The notes below the pieces were generated by a model. The model was given only the letters and a program-made list of their open reading frames with translations. It had not been told where the DNA came from and made no database searches. 64,000 bases of DNA from Enterococcus sp. HY326 (GTDB lineage: Bacteria; Bacillota; Bacilli; Lactobacillales; Enterococcaceae), in contig NZ_JANLGQ010000009.1 of assembly GCF_026157065.1 (NCBI RefSeq), forward strand, positions 1 to 64,000, given 5' to 3'. Below, one piece after another: positions 25,749 to 34,227 of this stretch. The translations under genes and the position numbers were made by a program. Every line of letters starts with the position of its first letter. The stretch's first letter is position 1.

Positions 25749-26219
25749 TTACAGCCCCACCTGCTGACGAATTTCTGCCAATCTGGGATAAAGAGATGGC
25801 CCCGGGCAGGCGGTCTCATTTCCCGGCGCATCGCAATGGCCTTCAATTATTTTAATATCATAACGAGTCTGGATATCTTGAATTAATTTTACCAGACTAG
25901 CGACTGTCGCATCAGACACTAACCAATCAGGTTCACCGCTGACATTGCAGCACTCGATACCAATCGAGCGGCTATTTTCATCTTTTGCGTGCCATGCACG
26001 TTTTTCTTCGTCTACGTAGGCCCGGATTTCGCCAGCCGGGCCGATGCCATAATGAGCGGATGCTTCTCGTTCACGCCAGACATCCGGTACACCATCAAAA
26101 TCGGTCATCGCCATATGATGAACGACAATCGTGTCAACCACGGTTCCATCACGACTCCCCCAACGGACAACGCCCCAATTTTCAAATTGATATTTTTCTG
26201 CTAATGAACTGACTGCCAT
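25749..26219 (-). CDS. N-acetylmuramoyl-L-alanine amidase, PGRP/Amidase_2 type
   Basis: The 156-residue protein is one amidase domain. Zinc ligands are likely His34 or His35 (TIVVHHMAM), His128 (IEGHCDAPG) and Cys138 (TACPGPSLYPR). It would cut the bond between MurNAc and L-Ala. It has no signal peptide and no cell-wall-binding domain, so it may act inside the cell on recycled muropeptides or be a remnant of a phage lysin. AAAGGAGG precedes the ATG, right after the trmD terminator. Confidence 0.85.
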   Translation of the reverse strand: MAVSSLAEKYQFENWGVVRWGSRDGTVVDTIVVHHMAMTDFDGVPDVWREREASAHYGIGPAGEIRAYVDEEKRAWHAKDENSRSIGIECCNVSGEPDWLVSDATVASLVKLIQDIQTRYDIKIIEGHCDAPGNETACPGPSLYPRLAEIRQQVGL

Positions 26220-26239
26220 GTTTAATTGCCTCCTTTTAT

Positions 26240-26267
26240 AAAAAAAGACTCAGCACGTAGCTGAGCC
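26240..26267 (-). terminator. Terminator after trmD
   Basis: On the minus strand GGCTCAGC and GCTGAGTC form a stem followed by T7. It separates the rimM-trmD transcript from the amidase gene. Confidence 0.85.
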
Positions 26268-26296
26268 TTGAGAAATAGCTTTTTTAAAATTTTGCT

Positions 26297-27034
26297 TCAG
26301 GCTTCTTCTTTTTTTATTTCAGCCAACAATTTTTCCATTTCATCCGTTAGTGTCAGCTTAGCCAGCATATCCGGGCGCCGCAAGTACGTCCGCCGCAACG
26401 ATTCTTTTAGCTGCCACTTCGCAATTAATTGATGATTGCCGTTGGTTAAAACGGCCGGCACTTCCATGTCGTTAAAGACTGCTGGGCGAGTATACTGCGG
26501 GTGTTCTAAAAGTCCAGTAGAATAAGAATCGGTTTGCGCCGATGTTTGATTGCCTAAAACCTCTGGTAATAAGCGTACTGTAGCATCAATCATCACCATC
26601 GCACCTAACTCTCCGCCGGTCAAGACATAATCTCCTAAAGAAACCTCATCTGTCACCAGACTGCGGATACGCTCATCGTAGCCTTCATAATGGCCGCAGA
26701 TAAAAATCAAATGCTCTTCATTTGAAAATTCCTCCGCCATTTTTTGATCGAACTGTTTCCCCGCTGGATCGAGTAAAATCACCCGCTTTTTGGTTGTGGG
26801 ATTTTCTTTTTGAATGGCCGTTAAGTTATCATAGATTGGCTGCACTTTTAATAGCATGCCGGCACCGCCGCCGTAAGGATAATCATCGACTGCCTGATGT
26901 TTATTGTCAGAGAACTCTCTGAAATTAGACACTTTAATCTCCAATAAATCTTTTTCAACGGCCTTGCCGATAATCGATTCGCCTAGTGGCCCTTCAAACA
27001 TTCGGGGAAATAAAGTTAGCACATCAATCTTCAT
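26297..27034 (-). CDS. trmD: tRNA (guanine37-N1)-methyltransferase
   Basis: The 245-residue SPOUT enzyme has [49 protein letters not shown] and [16 protein letters not shown] with the trefoil-knot AdoMet site. It methylates G37 of tRNAs and prevents frameshifting. It overlaps rimM by 11 bases, the usual order. Confidence 0.97.
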   Translation of the reverse strand: MKIDVLTLFPRMFEGPLGESIIGKAVEKDLLEIKVSNFREFSDNKHQAVDDYPYGGGAGMLLKVQPIYDNLTAIQKENPTTKKRVILLDPAGKQFDQKMAEEFSNEEHLIFICGHYEGYDERIRSLVTDEVSLGDYVLTGGELGAMVMIDATVRLLPEVLGNQTSAQTDSYSTGLLEHPQYTRPAVFNDMEVPAVLTNGNHQLIAKWQLKESLRRTYLRRPDMLAKLTLTDEMEKLLAEIKKEEA

Positions 27035-27548
27035 CGTCTAATAATCCTTCAGGTATGTCCACTTCAACTTCACCGGCTGCTAAATCAACTTTTTTAACAA
27101 CTGATTCGATATAAGGAATCAGTGCATCCTTTTTCTTCGGTCGCTGTACGACCCACACATCATTGGCGCCTGGAGATAAAATTTCTTTAATTTTGCCGAT
27201 TTCTTGGCCTTGACCATCCACGACTTTTAAGCCAATAATCTCGTGGTAATAAAATTCATTATCCTCCAACTCACCCATATCAGTGGCAGCCACTTTTAGA
27301 ATACCATCACGATATTTTTCCACATCATTAATAGTCGGATGGCCTTCAAAACTTAAGATATCGAAATTTTTATGCTTGCGGTGACTTTTCACCGTTAATT
27401 CAAGTGGTGCCTTCTTTTCTTGAAACAAGGTTAAAACAGCGCCCTTTTGGTAGCGTTTCTCAGGAAAATCTGTTTGGGAAATCACCCGCACTTCTCCTTT
27501 GATGCCTTGTGTATTGACAATTTTTCCAACATTATAATAGTCCGTCAT
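27024..27548 (-). CDS. rimM: 16S rRNA processing protein RimM
   Basis: The 174-residue protein has the N-terminal RimM domain ([19 protein letters not shown]) and a PRC-barrel domain ([21 protein letters not shown], then [15 protein letters not shown]). It helps mature the 30S head by binding S19. It heads the rimM-trmD pair and is separated from rpsP-khpA by a lipoprotein gene, an interruption of the common rpsP-khpA-rimM-trmD order. Confidence 0.95.
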   Translation of the reverse strand: MTDYYNVGKIVNTQGIKGEVRVISQTDFPEKRYQKGAVLTLFQEKKAPLELTVKSHRKHKNFDILSFEGHPTINDVEKYRDGILKVAATDMGELEDNEFYYHEIIGLKVVDGQGQEIGKIKEILSPGANDVWVVQRPKKKDALIPYIESVVKKVDLAAGEVEVDIPEGLLDDED

Positions 27549-27571
27549 AAGCTTCCTCGCTTCTTTTATTA

Positions 27572-27590
27572 TCTGCTATATTTTAGCAGA
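27572..27590 (-). promoter_or_regulatory. Candidate rimM promoter with overlapping dyad
   Basis: The minus strand has TGC before TAAAAT (27585-27580), an extended -10. It lies within the dyad TCTGCTA/TAGCAGA (27572-27578, 27584-27590). The dyad may be chance or an operator. The rest of 27549-27760 shows nothing else. Confidence 0.4.
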
Positions 27591-27760
27591 ATTGAGCGGA
27601 GAATTCTAGCTTGAGTAAGAAAGCGACTTTTACCATCTCTCAATAAAAAATTTTGATAAACCCACACAGTTTTTAATTATTTTTCTGAAGAAGTAAAATG
27701 AAATCTTAGCAACAGAATGATTTAAAGAATTATTTCCTAAAAAAATTGCTACACTAGAAT

Positions 27761-28534
27761 TTAATTTGCCATGGAAACAGCCATCTTCAAGCCATTTAAG
27801 TAATTGAAATTTTCAATTGTATAGACTACTGTTCCCTCCTGCCAGCTGATTGCCGTCATCGTGTAATCAGACACTGCCATATCAATTGTCACTTGGCCGT
27901 CGGTGTCGGGAGCCGGCAGCAAGGCTGTCTCAAGATAATTGACGATTTCTTTGGCGATTGGTACAGGATCTTGATTGGCATTATTGTTGGCTCGGATATT
28001 AAATGACCAGTTACCTTCATCCCAAGCTAAATAAGTTGAACCAGCTGCTCCTTCTAAAAAGCCGGTAATGTTGGACCCCAAATCAACTTGGCTCGCCCCG
28101 TCAGCTGGAATTTTACTGACTGCCGCTTGAGCCTCGGCGGTTGTGGAAAAATTATCCTGTTTGAAGGCCGCAAGAGGCTGGGCATCATTTAAATGATGAT
28201 CATTCAACACATAGGCTTGTGGCAATTGATAATATAACACTGAGACATGATTTGCTTCAATATCCGCTGCGATATTTAAAAAATTGGTGCTATCATAGGG
28301 AATATCTGTTGGAAATAATTGGCTGGGGTATTGCTGTTGCAATTCCGCCAGTGCCGACGTGTCTTCTGCCACTGTATTTTCACTAGAGCTTGAGATTGTC
28401 GTAGAGTCATTGGTTGATGTTGAACTAATTTCGTTGCTGACACTTGCTTCTTCGGTTGTTGCTGTCTCTTGATTATTTTCGGTTGAACAGCCTGCCAATA
28501 AAACCAGTCCACAGAGTAAAACAATTTTTTTCAT
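27761..28534 (-). CDS. Secreted lipoprotein of unknown function
   Basis: The 257-residue protein starts at ATG 28534 after AGGAGG. It has a lipobox (LLAGCS, lipidated Cys at about 16), a Ser/Thr/Glu-rich linker (about 20-60) and a globular domain of about 190 residues (SQLFPTDIPYD, STYLAWDEGNWSFNI, ISWQEGTVVYTIENF). I do not recognise the family. It lies alone between the rpsP-khpA terminator and rimM. Confidence 0.75.
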   Translation of the reverse strand: MKKIVLLCGLVLLAGCSTENNQETATTEEASVSNEISSTSTNDSTTISSSSENTVAEDTSALAELQQQYPSQLFPTDIPYDSTNFLNIAADIEANHVSVLYYQLPQAYVLNDHHLNDAQPLAAFKQDNFSTTAEAQAAVSKIPADGASQVDLGSNITGFLEGAAGSTYLAWDEGNWSFNIRANNNANQDPVPIAKEIVNYLETALLPAPDTDGQVTIDMAVSDYTMTAISWQEGTVVYTIENFNYLNGLKMAVSMAN

Positions 28535-28629
28535 ATGACTTACCTCCTGAACTTTTATAATACGCTTCATTTTTCAAGTTACCAAAAAAATCGCTTGCAT
28601 TTTTTTCAGCAGTCTTCTTATCAACAGCA

Positions 28630-28668
28630 TAAAAAAACACCTGACTGTCTAAACAATCAGGTGTTTTG
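28630..28668 (-). terminator. Terminator of rpsP-khpA
   Basis: AAAACACCTGA and TCAGGTGTTTT pair on the minus strand with a T7 tail. Confidence 0.9.
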
Positions 28669-28671
28669 ATA

Positions 28672-28917
28672 TTAGGATTTATCTACAATATTTAGTCGAA
28701 CTCTCTTGGGGCCATTGGTGCGAACCGAATAAACAATAGTCCGGATTGCCTTGGCAACTCGACCTTGTTTTCCAATCACACGACCAATATCTTCAGGATC
28801 TACAGAAAGATTATACTCATAAAAGTCATCTGATTCTGTAACTTCTAAATGAACCCGATCAGGATGAGTGACTAATGGTTGAACGATTGTTAAGACTAAT
28901 TCTCGCAAATCTTTCAT
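28672..28917 (-). CDS. khpA: KH-domain RNA-binding protein KhpA
   Basis: The 81-residue protein is a single KH domain with the GxxG loop in IGRVIGKQGRVAKAIRTIV. KhpA pairs with KhpB in Firmicutes and binds many RNAs, affecting cell division. It follows rpsP by 11 bases, the conserved order. Confidence 0.93.
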   Translation of the reverse strand: MKDLRELVLTIVQPLVTHPDRVHLEVTESDDFYEYNLSVDPEDIGRVIGKQGRVAKAIRTIVYSVRTNGPKRVRLNIVDKS

Positions 28918-28928
28918 TGAGACTCACC

Positions 28929-29204
28929 TTATTTCTTTGTAAATTTAGCTTCATGGTGTTTTTGCATTACGCCTTCAGTTGAAAGCAAATTGCGAACTGT
29001 ATCAGAAGGTTGCGCACCTTTAGATAACCATTCTAAAACTAAATCTTCTTTTAAAACTACTTCTGCAGGGTTTTTCAAAGGGTTGTAAGTACCTACAGTT
29101 TCGATGAAACGTCCATCACGAGGAGAACGAGAATCTGCTACGACGATACGGTAAAAAGGTTTCTTTTTAGAACCCATACGTTTTAAACGAATTTTAACTG
29201 CCAT
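28929..29204 (-). CDS. rpsP: 30S ribosomal protein S16
   Basis: The 91-residue protein starts [20 protein letters not shown] and contains [21 protein letters not shown], diagnostic of S16. A strong ribosome binding site (GGAGGTG) precedes the ATG. Confidence 0.98.
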   Translation of the reverse strand: MAVKIRLKRMGSKKKPFYRIVVADSRSPRDGRFIETVGTYNPLKNPAEVVLKEDLVLEWLSKGAQPSDTVRNLLSTEGVMQKHHEAKFTKK

Positions 29205-29242
29205 TTTTTAATTACACCTCCATTAACTTAATCACAAAAGCT

Positions 29243-29271
29243 AGTTTAACAGGTTTCTACGACCTTGTAAA
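29243..29271 (-). promoter_or_regulatory. Promoter of rpsP-khpA
   Basis: The minus strand has TTTACA and TAAACT 17 bp apart, about 40 bases before the rpsP start. Confidence 0.65.
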
Positions 29272-29329
29272 GAGTTTTTTCTTGACACCTCAAAATTAAT
29301 TCAAAAAACTCTCAAAAAGCAGCCGCCTA

Positions 29330-29419
29330 TGCTAAAATAAAAGCACCTTGGCAGGGGCAACTCCTCAAGTCCGAGGAGTACCTTTGAGTAGTTTGCTGAT
29401 TAGCAGACTACTCTTTTTT
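29330..29419 (+). ncRNA. Candidate small RNA opposite the acetyltransferase 3' end
   Basis: An extended -10 (TGC, TAAAAT at 29330-29338) would start a plus-strand transcript near 29345. It contains the hairpin ACTCCTC/GAGGAGT and ends in an intrinsic terminator: GAGTAGT (29386-29392) with ACTACTC (29407-29413) and T6. No ORF fits. The terminator T-run lies inside the end of the leftward acetyltransferase gene, so the RNA would be partly antisense to it. I cannot match it to a known family. Confidence 0.4.
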
Positions 29420-30235
29420 GAAATAATTAAACTGAGCTATTTCACGAAAGCCTAAGCTTTGATATAGATGTTTAGCTGAACCATTATCTTTTTCCACTTC
29501 TAAATAAAGGGGCAGCTGATATTTTTTCAAGCGATTTATCATTGCCGCTAAAAATAAGCGGCCGAGGCCTTGTCCTCGCACCTCTTCTTTGACGACTACC
29601 CCATAAATTCCTAGCCGCTCTTTTCCATGGTCGACCCGCATTGACGCTAAAACCTGCCCGTCTTTTTTCAAAAGAAAGGTTCTTAAGATATCCGCTTCAG
29701 AAAAAATATTTTCTGCTGTTTCAGCTTCTGGCTGCCAAAATTTTAAAATGGTTAAATCATCTGCAAGAGTGGCCGGGACGATTTCATACTCTTGCGGCAA
29801 TTTCGTTTCAGTAAAGGCCGCCGATTTTTCGATATCTAAAATCATTGCCAATTCTGTGAAGGCATATTTAAAGCCTGTTTGGCGGATAACTTGCTCTTGT
29901 TGGACATCCTTTGCCTCGACAATCACAAGAATACTTTTAATCATCGGTGACTGACAAGCCGCTAAAACCGCTGTTAATAATTTTTCAATAATCGATTCAT
30001 CATTAATTGTAACTAGTGTGATTTCACTTTCACTGGGATCAAACTGGCTTAAAACACCCAATCCGACAATTTCTCCGGCAGCTTCTGCCACGAAATAGGT
30101 GTACTGCTCACTTTCTCCTACAGCTAATTCTTCTAATTTATATTCTTGTTGAGCTGCTTGTTTCATCTTATTAATAAACTGGGTCAGCTTTTGCTGCTGG
30201 GTGATTGTTAAGTCAGCAATTTTTTTAATCTCCAA
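29408..30235 (-). CDS. Tandem-GNAT acetyltransferase
   Basis: The protein of about 275 residues has a degenerate N-terminal GNAT half (YFVAEAAGEIVGLGVL) and an intact C-terminal half with the acetyl-CoA loop VVVKEEVRGQGLGRLF and LYQSLGF. The preferred start is TTG 30235, nine bases after AGGAG; the longer frame to GTG 30289 lacks such a site. The substrate is unknown. Confidence 0.75.
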   Translation of the reverse strand: MEIKKIADLTITQQQKLTQFINKMKQAAQQEYKLEELAVGESEQYTYFVAEAAGEIVGLGVLSQFDPSESEITLVTINDESIIEKLLTAVLAACQSPMIKSILVIVEAKDVQQEQVIRQTGFKYAFTELAMILDIEKSAAFTETKLPQEYEIVPATLADDLTILKFWQPEAETAENIFSEADILRTFLLKKDGQVLASMRVDHGKERLGIYGVVVKEEVRGQGLGRLFLAAMINRLKKYQLPLYLEVEKDNGSAKHLYQSLGFREIAQFNYFKKE

Positions 30236-30316
30236 ATTTTTTCTCTCCTCGCTAGTTTTATCAAAATCTTTTTTACTTATTTTCCCCACACTAAACGCTG
30301 TTAAATCAGTATTTTC

Positions 30317-30344
30317 AAATTTATTTCTCCTTCGAAATAAATTT
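30317..30344. promoter_or_regulatory. 11-bp inverted repeat between divergent genes
   Basis: AAATTTATTTC, six bases, and the exact inverse GAAATAAATTT form a perfect dyad just upstream of the FMN reductase promoter, a likely operator for one or both divergent genes. Confidence 0.5.
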
Positions 30345-30369
30345 CCTTACTTTTTGTAAGTCGTTTTGT

Positions 30370-30398
30370 TTGAATTATTTCCGAATCTTTTTTATTAT
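30370..30398 (+). promoter_or_regulatory. Promoter of the FMN reductase gene
   Basis: TTGAAT and TATTAT are 17 bp apart, about 45 bases before the start codon. Confidence 0.65.
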
Positions 30399-30443
30399 AG
30401 GTTCATAGCAAAACAACAAACAAAAAACAGGGGGAACTTACTC

Positions 30444-30998
30444 ATGACAAAAAAAATTGGATTCTTTATCGGTAGCTTAAGAAAAGACTCATACAACAAA
30501 AAGGTTGGCGAAACAATTGCTAGTCTTTTACCAGCAGGATACGAAGCTGAATTTATCGAAATCGGCGACCTGCCATTTTACAATGAAGACCTTGACACTG
30601 ACGGCAATGTGCCAGCAGCTTGGACTCGTTTCCGTAATGAAGTGAAAGGCTTGGATGGCTTTGTTTTCGTAACACCTGAATATAACCGTTCAGTACCAGC
30701 GGCTTTGAAAAACGCTCTTGATGTTGGTTCTCGCCCTTATGGCCAAAGCGTTTGGGATGGCAAACCAGGTTTAGTTGTCACTGTATCACCAGGTGCAATC
30801 GCTGGATTCGGTGCTAACCACCACTTGCGTCAATCATTAGTCTTCTTGAACGTACCTACTTTGCAACAACCTGAAGCTTACATCGGCGGCATCCACACTT
30901 TAATCGGTGAAGATGGCGAAATCGTTGCAGATACAAAAGGTTTCTTACAAACAATCGTAGATGCGTTTGTACCATTCTTTGAAGCAAATTCAAAATAA
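30444..30998 (+). CDS. NADPH-dependent FMN reductase family protein
   Basis: The 184-residue flavodoxin-like protein has KIGFFIGSLRKDSYNKKV (FMN phosphate loop), VFVTPEYNRSVPAALKNALD and the FGANHHLRQSL region. It reduces flavins or quinones using NAD(P)H. The start is ATG 30444 after AGGGGGAA. Codons are strongly biased toward those of highly expressed genes, unlike the neighbours. It is monocistronic. Confidence 0.88.
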   Translation: MTKKIGFFIGSLRKDSYNKKVGETIASLLPAGYEAEFIEIGDLPFYNEDLDTDGNVPAAWTRFRNEVKGLDGFVFVTPEYNRSVPAALKNALDVGSRPYGQSVWDGKPGLVVTVSPGAIAGFGANHHLRQSLVFLNVPTLQQPEAYIGGIHTLIGEDGEIVADTKGFLQTIVDAFVPFFEANSK

Positions 30999-31031
30999 TA
31001 CCGATAAGCAAACCATTTTTCAAAAATAATC

Positions 31032-31072
31032 GAGAGGGTTCATCAGCGTTAGTTGATGAACCCTCTTTTTGT
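31032..31072 (+). terminator. Terminator of the FMN reductase gene
   Basis: AGAGGGTTCATCA and TGATGAACCCTCT pair, followed by T5. Confidence 0.9.
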
Positions 31073-31154
31073 TGTCAGAAATTATAGTAAGGTCTTGACT
31101 GCGCACGCTACCAGTAAAATTTTTTGTCTTTTCTATAACTCACACAGCTACTAT

Positions 31155-32135
31155 TTATTTTAAAACATCTTGATACAAGCGCAAAACATTTTTTGAAAAT
31201 ACTTTTTCAATTTCTCCATCAGAATAACCGGCCTGTGACAGTTTTAACGCTAATTGCGGCAAATAGCTAGCGTCCTTGAGATCCGAGTTTAAGCGAATTC
31301 CATCAAAATCCGAACCTAAGCCGACGCAGTCGATACCGCCGACATTTTTCAAATACGAAATATGCTCGACTAATTTAGTCAGCAAATGTGTTTGGTCATC
31401 TGCTGCCCGTAAAAATTTTTCATAATAATTCATGCCGATAACCCCGCCACGATTGGCAATTGCTTTGATTAAGTCATCCGGCAAATTGCGGTAATGATTT
31501 TTTACTTGGCGGCCATTGGAATGGCTGGCGACAAAAGGTCCTTTGGTGGTGGCCAGCACATCTTTCACCAATTGATCTGAGCCGTGGGAAACATCGACAA
31601 TCATCCCCAACTCTGCCATCCGCTCTACAATCCCAAAGCCGGCTTTAGTTAAGCCTGCTTGCTCTAGTGTTACGATTTGCTCTGCTTCATCAGCATAAAT
31701 TGCATTGGGATAGCCGATTTCATTTTTAAAATTCCATGTTAATGTCAGCATCCGCACCCCTGCTTGATAAAATTCCTCCAATTTAGAAATTTCTCCCTGC
31801 AAAGGCGCTCCCTCCTCCATAGTCAGCATGCTGCTGATAAAGCCCTGCTGTTGATTGTCCAGAATTTCCGCAACCGTCGTGACCGGTCTTAGCCAGTCTT
31901 GATTTAAAGATAGTTCCTCTTGATAGCAGGCAATCATTTCCTTAGCTGTTTGATAGGGATTTTTGGCGGTTTCAAGATCTACATAAATCGCAAAATTTTG
32001 AACCAGATAATCCCCTGCTAATAATTTTTGCCGGTCAATTTGAAAATCATTTTCCCGCAGTCCTTGGTAATGACCATCCAAATGGCTCTGATAGATTTTT
32101 AAAATGGTATCACAATGCATATCCGCAACTTTCAT
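31155..32135 (-). CDS. Membrane dipeptidase family zinc peptidase (M19)
   Basis: The 326-residue protein has the M19 motifs ADMHCDTILKI (zinc ligands), TMEEGAPLQG, MLTLTWNFKNEIGYP, VDVSHGSDQLV, VASHSNGRQVKNHYRNL and CVGLGSDFDGI. It cleaves dipeptides, often with D-residues. The start is ATG 32135 behind AAAGGAG, not the upstream codon at 32186. Confidence 0.9.
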   Translation of the reverse strand: MKVADMHCDTILKIYQSHLDGHYQGLRENDFQIDRQKLLAGDYLVQNFAIYVDLETAKNPYQTAKEMIACYQEELSLNQDWLRPVTTVAEILDNQQQGFISSMLTMEEGAPLQGEISKLEEFYQAGVRMLTLTWNFKNEIGYPNAIYADEAEQIVTLEQAGLTKAGFGIVERMAELGMIVDVSHGSDQLVKDVLATTKGPFVASHSNGRQVKNHYRNLPDDLIKAIANRGGVIGMNYYEKFLRAADDQTHLLTKLVEHISYLKNVGGIDCVGLGSDFDGIRLNSDLKDASYLPQLALKLSQAGYSDGEIEKVFSKNVLRLYQDVLK

Positions 32136-32253
32136 AACAGCACTCCTTTGAAATTCAATAAACTTATCATACCACTTTTTATTCACTAGACAATCCTACT
32201 GGTCAGTTAAAAAAGAAGGACTAGCTTATGCTGCCCTTCTTGCATTCAACAGA

Positions 32254-32808
32254 TTAGTCTTGGTGATAACGAAAACAGCTTTGCAGATGGTCGTTGACGA
32301 TGCCCACGGCTTGTAAAAAAGCATAAATCGTCGTAGAGCCGACAAATTTAAACCCACGTTTTTTTAAATCCTTGGCAATCTGATCAGATAACGGCGTATT
32401 CGCCGGAACTTCCGCCAATGTCTGATAGTCACCATAGATGACTTGATTATCAGTAAAGTGCCACAGATAGTCACTCAAACTGATTTCCTTTTGCAGCTCT
32501 AAAACTTTTTGAGCGTTGTTGATGGCCGCCTCAATCTTACGACGATTGCGGATAATGCCGGGATTGTCCAGCAGCTCTAAAATTTTTTCCTCATCGTAAT
32601 TAGCCACTGTTTCAATATCAAAATTGTCATAGGCCGCATCGAAATTTTCCATTTTATTTAAAATCGTCTGCCAGCTTAGTCCCGCCTGATTGATGTCTAA
32701 CATTAATTTACGAAAAAGATTTTGGTCATCGTAAACCGGCACTCCCCAGACCGTATCATGATACTCCTGCATTTTTTGATTGGCATCTGCCCAACCGCAT
32801 CGGGTCAT
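32254..32808 (-). CDS. tag: DNA-3-methyladenine glycosylase I
   Basis: The 184-residue protein has RCGWADANQKMQEYHDTVWGVPVYDD, SWQTILNKMENF and GFKFVGSTTIYAFLQAVGIVNDH, as in Tag enzymes with their zinc-binding Cys/His set. It removes 3-methyladenine from alkylated DNA. ATG 32808 is best spaced from GAGG; two codons shortly upstream also could serve. Confidence 0.93.
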   Translation of the reverse strand: MTRCGWADANQKMQEYHDTVWGVPVYDDQNLFRKLMLDINQAGLSWQTILNKMENFDAAYDNFDIETVANYDEEKILELLDNPGIIRNRRKIEAAINNAQKVLELQKEISLSDYLWHFTDNQVIYGDYQTLAEVPANTPLSDQIAKDLKKRGFKFVGSTTIYAFLQAVGIVNDHLQSCFRYHQD

Positions 32809-32871
32809 CTCCATCACCTCGTATATTTTCTTTTTGTTTTCTCTAGTGTAGCAAAACTTTTCAAAAAAAAC

Positions 32872-32907
32872 TTTACAAAATTCAGTGTACTATTTATACT
32901 AGTACAC
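32872..32907 (+). promoter_or_regulatory. Promoter and YtrA-type operator of the GntR/ABC operon
   Basis: TTTACA and TATACT are 17 bp apart. The dyad GTGTACTA, seven bases, TAGTACAC (32885-32907) covers the -10. YtrA-subfamily regulators bind GTGTA/TACAC-type palindromes, so autorepression is likely. Confidence 0.8.
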
Positions 32908-32946
32908 AAGAAACAGTTGCTTTTTAAATTTAGAAAGGAGCTTCTA

Positions 32947-33339
32947 ATGGTTTCAATAAATAAGAATAGTAGCAAACCCTACTATGAACAATTAATGCTG
33001 AGTATCAAGGAAGATATTTTGCAGGGGATTTTACAGGCTGGCGACCGCTTACCTTCTGTGCGGGAACTGGCAGCTCAATTAATGATGAATCCCAACACAA
33101 TTAGTAAAGCATATAAATTACTGGAGGGGGAACAAGTCTTGACCACTGTGAAGGGTAAAGGAACTTACGTCAATAATCTTGACGATATTCAACGGGATGA
33201 ATACAAGGTGTCCCAATTAAAAAAGCGTTTCAACGATTTAGTAATTGAAGCCGGTCATCTCTTGGTCTCCCAAGATGAAATCATCGACTGGCTGCAGGAA
33301 TCAGAAAAAAGTCTGGGGGGTGCTCTCCATGAAGATTGA
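32947..33339 (+). CDS. GntR-family regulator, YtrA subfamily
   Basis: The 130-residue protein is little more than a winged helix (PYYEQLMLSIKEDILQGIL, LPSVRELAAQLMMNPNTISKAYKLLE, VLTTVKGKGTYV) and a short dimerising helix, as in YtrA repressors of ABC operons. ATG 32947 has AAAGGAG. It is the first gene of a three-gene operon. Confidence 0.9.
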   Translation: MVSINKNSSKPYYEQLMLSIKEDILQGILQAGDRLPSVRELAAQLMMNPNTISKAYKLLEGEQVLTTVKGKGTYVNNLDDIQRDEYKVSQLKKRFNDLVIEAGHLLVSQDEIIDWLQESEKSLGGALHED

Positions 33340-34216
33340 ACACCTGACTAAAAAAATTGATGACCAAGTCGTCCTAGATAATATTTCGGTTGACTTGACT
33401 CCTGGTGAAATCATCGGCTTAATCGGCCGTAACGGTTCGGGGAAAACGACAATGTTTCGCACGCTAGCCGGCCATTATTTAGCAGATGGCGGCGAAGTTT
33501 TGCTGGAAGGAGAAGATTTATTAACAGCTCCTCACCTGCAGGAACGACTTTTTTATTTGGATGAACAATATCATTTCTTAAACCATTATTCCTTGATAAA
33601 AATTGGTCGCTTTTACCAGACAGTCTATCAGGAATTTGATTTTGATTTCTTTTTAAATCTGCTGCAAAAGCAACAATTACCATTGCGGAAAAATTATCGT
33701 TCCTTATCCAAGGGGATGCAAGGCCTCTTCAATATTATTTTAGCGCTGGCTTCCAATGCGCCGTATCTATTCTTGGACGAACCCTTTGATGGCTTAGATG
33801 TAATTGTCAAAAAGAACGTGATTCGGTTACTGTTGGAAAATATGGGGGCTGCCCATCGGACAGTTTTGATTTCTTCTCATAATTTAAATGAGCTAGAAAG
33901 CCTGATTGACCGAGCATTGCTGTTAAAAGACAATCAAATCGTCCAGGATTATCGGTTGGAAACGATTCGTCAGCAATCTCGCAAGTTGCAGCTAGTCTTT
34001 CAGAAAAAACAAGTCCCAGAGCTGGTGAAGGCCAATAGTAAGGTCGTAAACATTCAAGGACGCGTGATCACGGCAGTCTTTGAAAATTATACGCCAGAAT
34101 TAGAAGCGCAAATCAAACAATTAGAGCCAATCGTTTTTGAAGAGCTGCCTTTAAGTTTAGAGGATTTATTTGAAGCCAATCTCAGTCGGGAAGCTGATTA
34201 CCAACTATTTATGTAA
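33329..34216 (+). CDS. ABC transporter ATP-binding protein
   Basis: The 295-residue ATPase has Walker A GRNGSGKTT, a signature-like YRSLSKGMQG, Walker B LFLDEPFDGLD and H-loop SSHNLNE. It overlaps the gntR stop by 11 bases. Together with the next gene it forms an ABC-2 type exporter of unknown substrate; YtrA-type operons often respond to cell-wall antibiotics. Confidence 0.88.
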   Translation: MKIEHLTKKIDDQVVLDNISVDLTPGEIIGLIGRNGSGKTTMFRTLAGHYLADGGEVLLEGEDLLTAPHLQERLFYLDEQYHFLNHYSLIKIGRFYQTVYQEFDFDFFLNLLQKQQLPLRKNYRSLSKGMQGLFNIILALASNAPYLFLDEPFDGLDVIVKKNVIRLLLENMGAAHRTVLISSHNLNELESLIDRALLLKDNQIVQDYRLETIRQQSRKLQLVFQKKQVPELVKANSKVVNIQGRVITAVFENYTPELEAQIKQLEPIVFEELPLSLEDLFEANLSREADYQLFM

Positions 34217-34227
34217 AGGAGCAGAAG

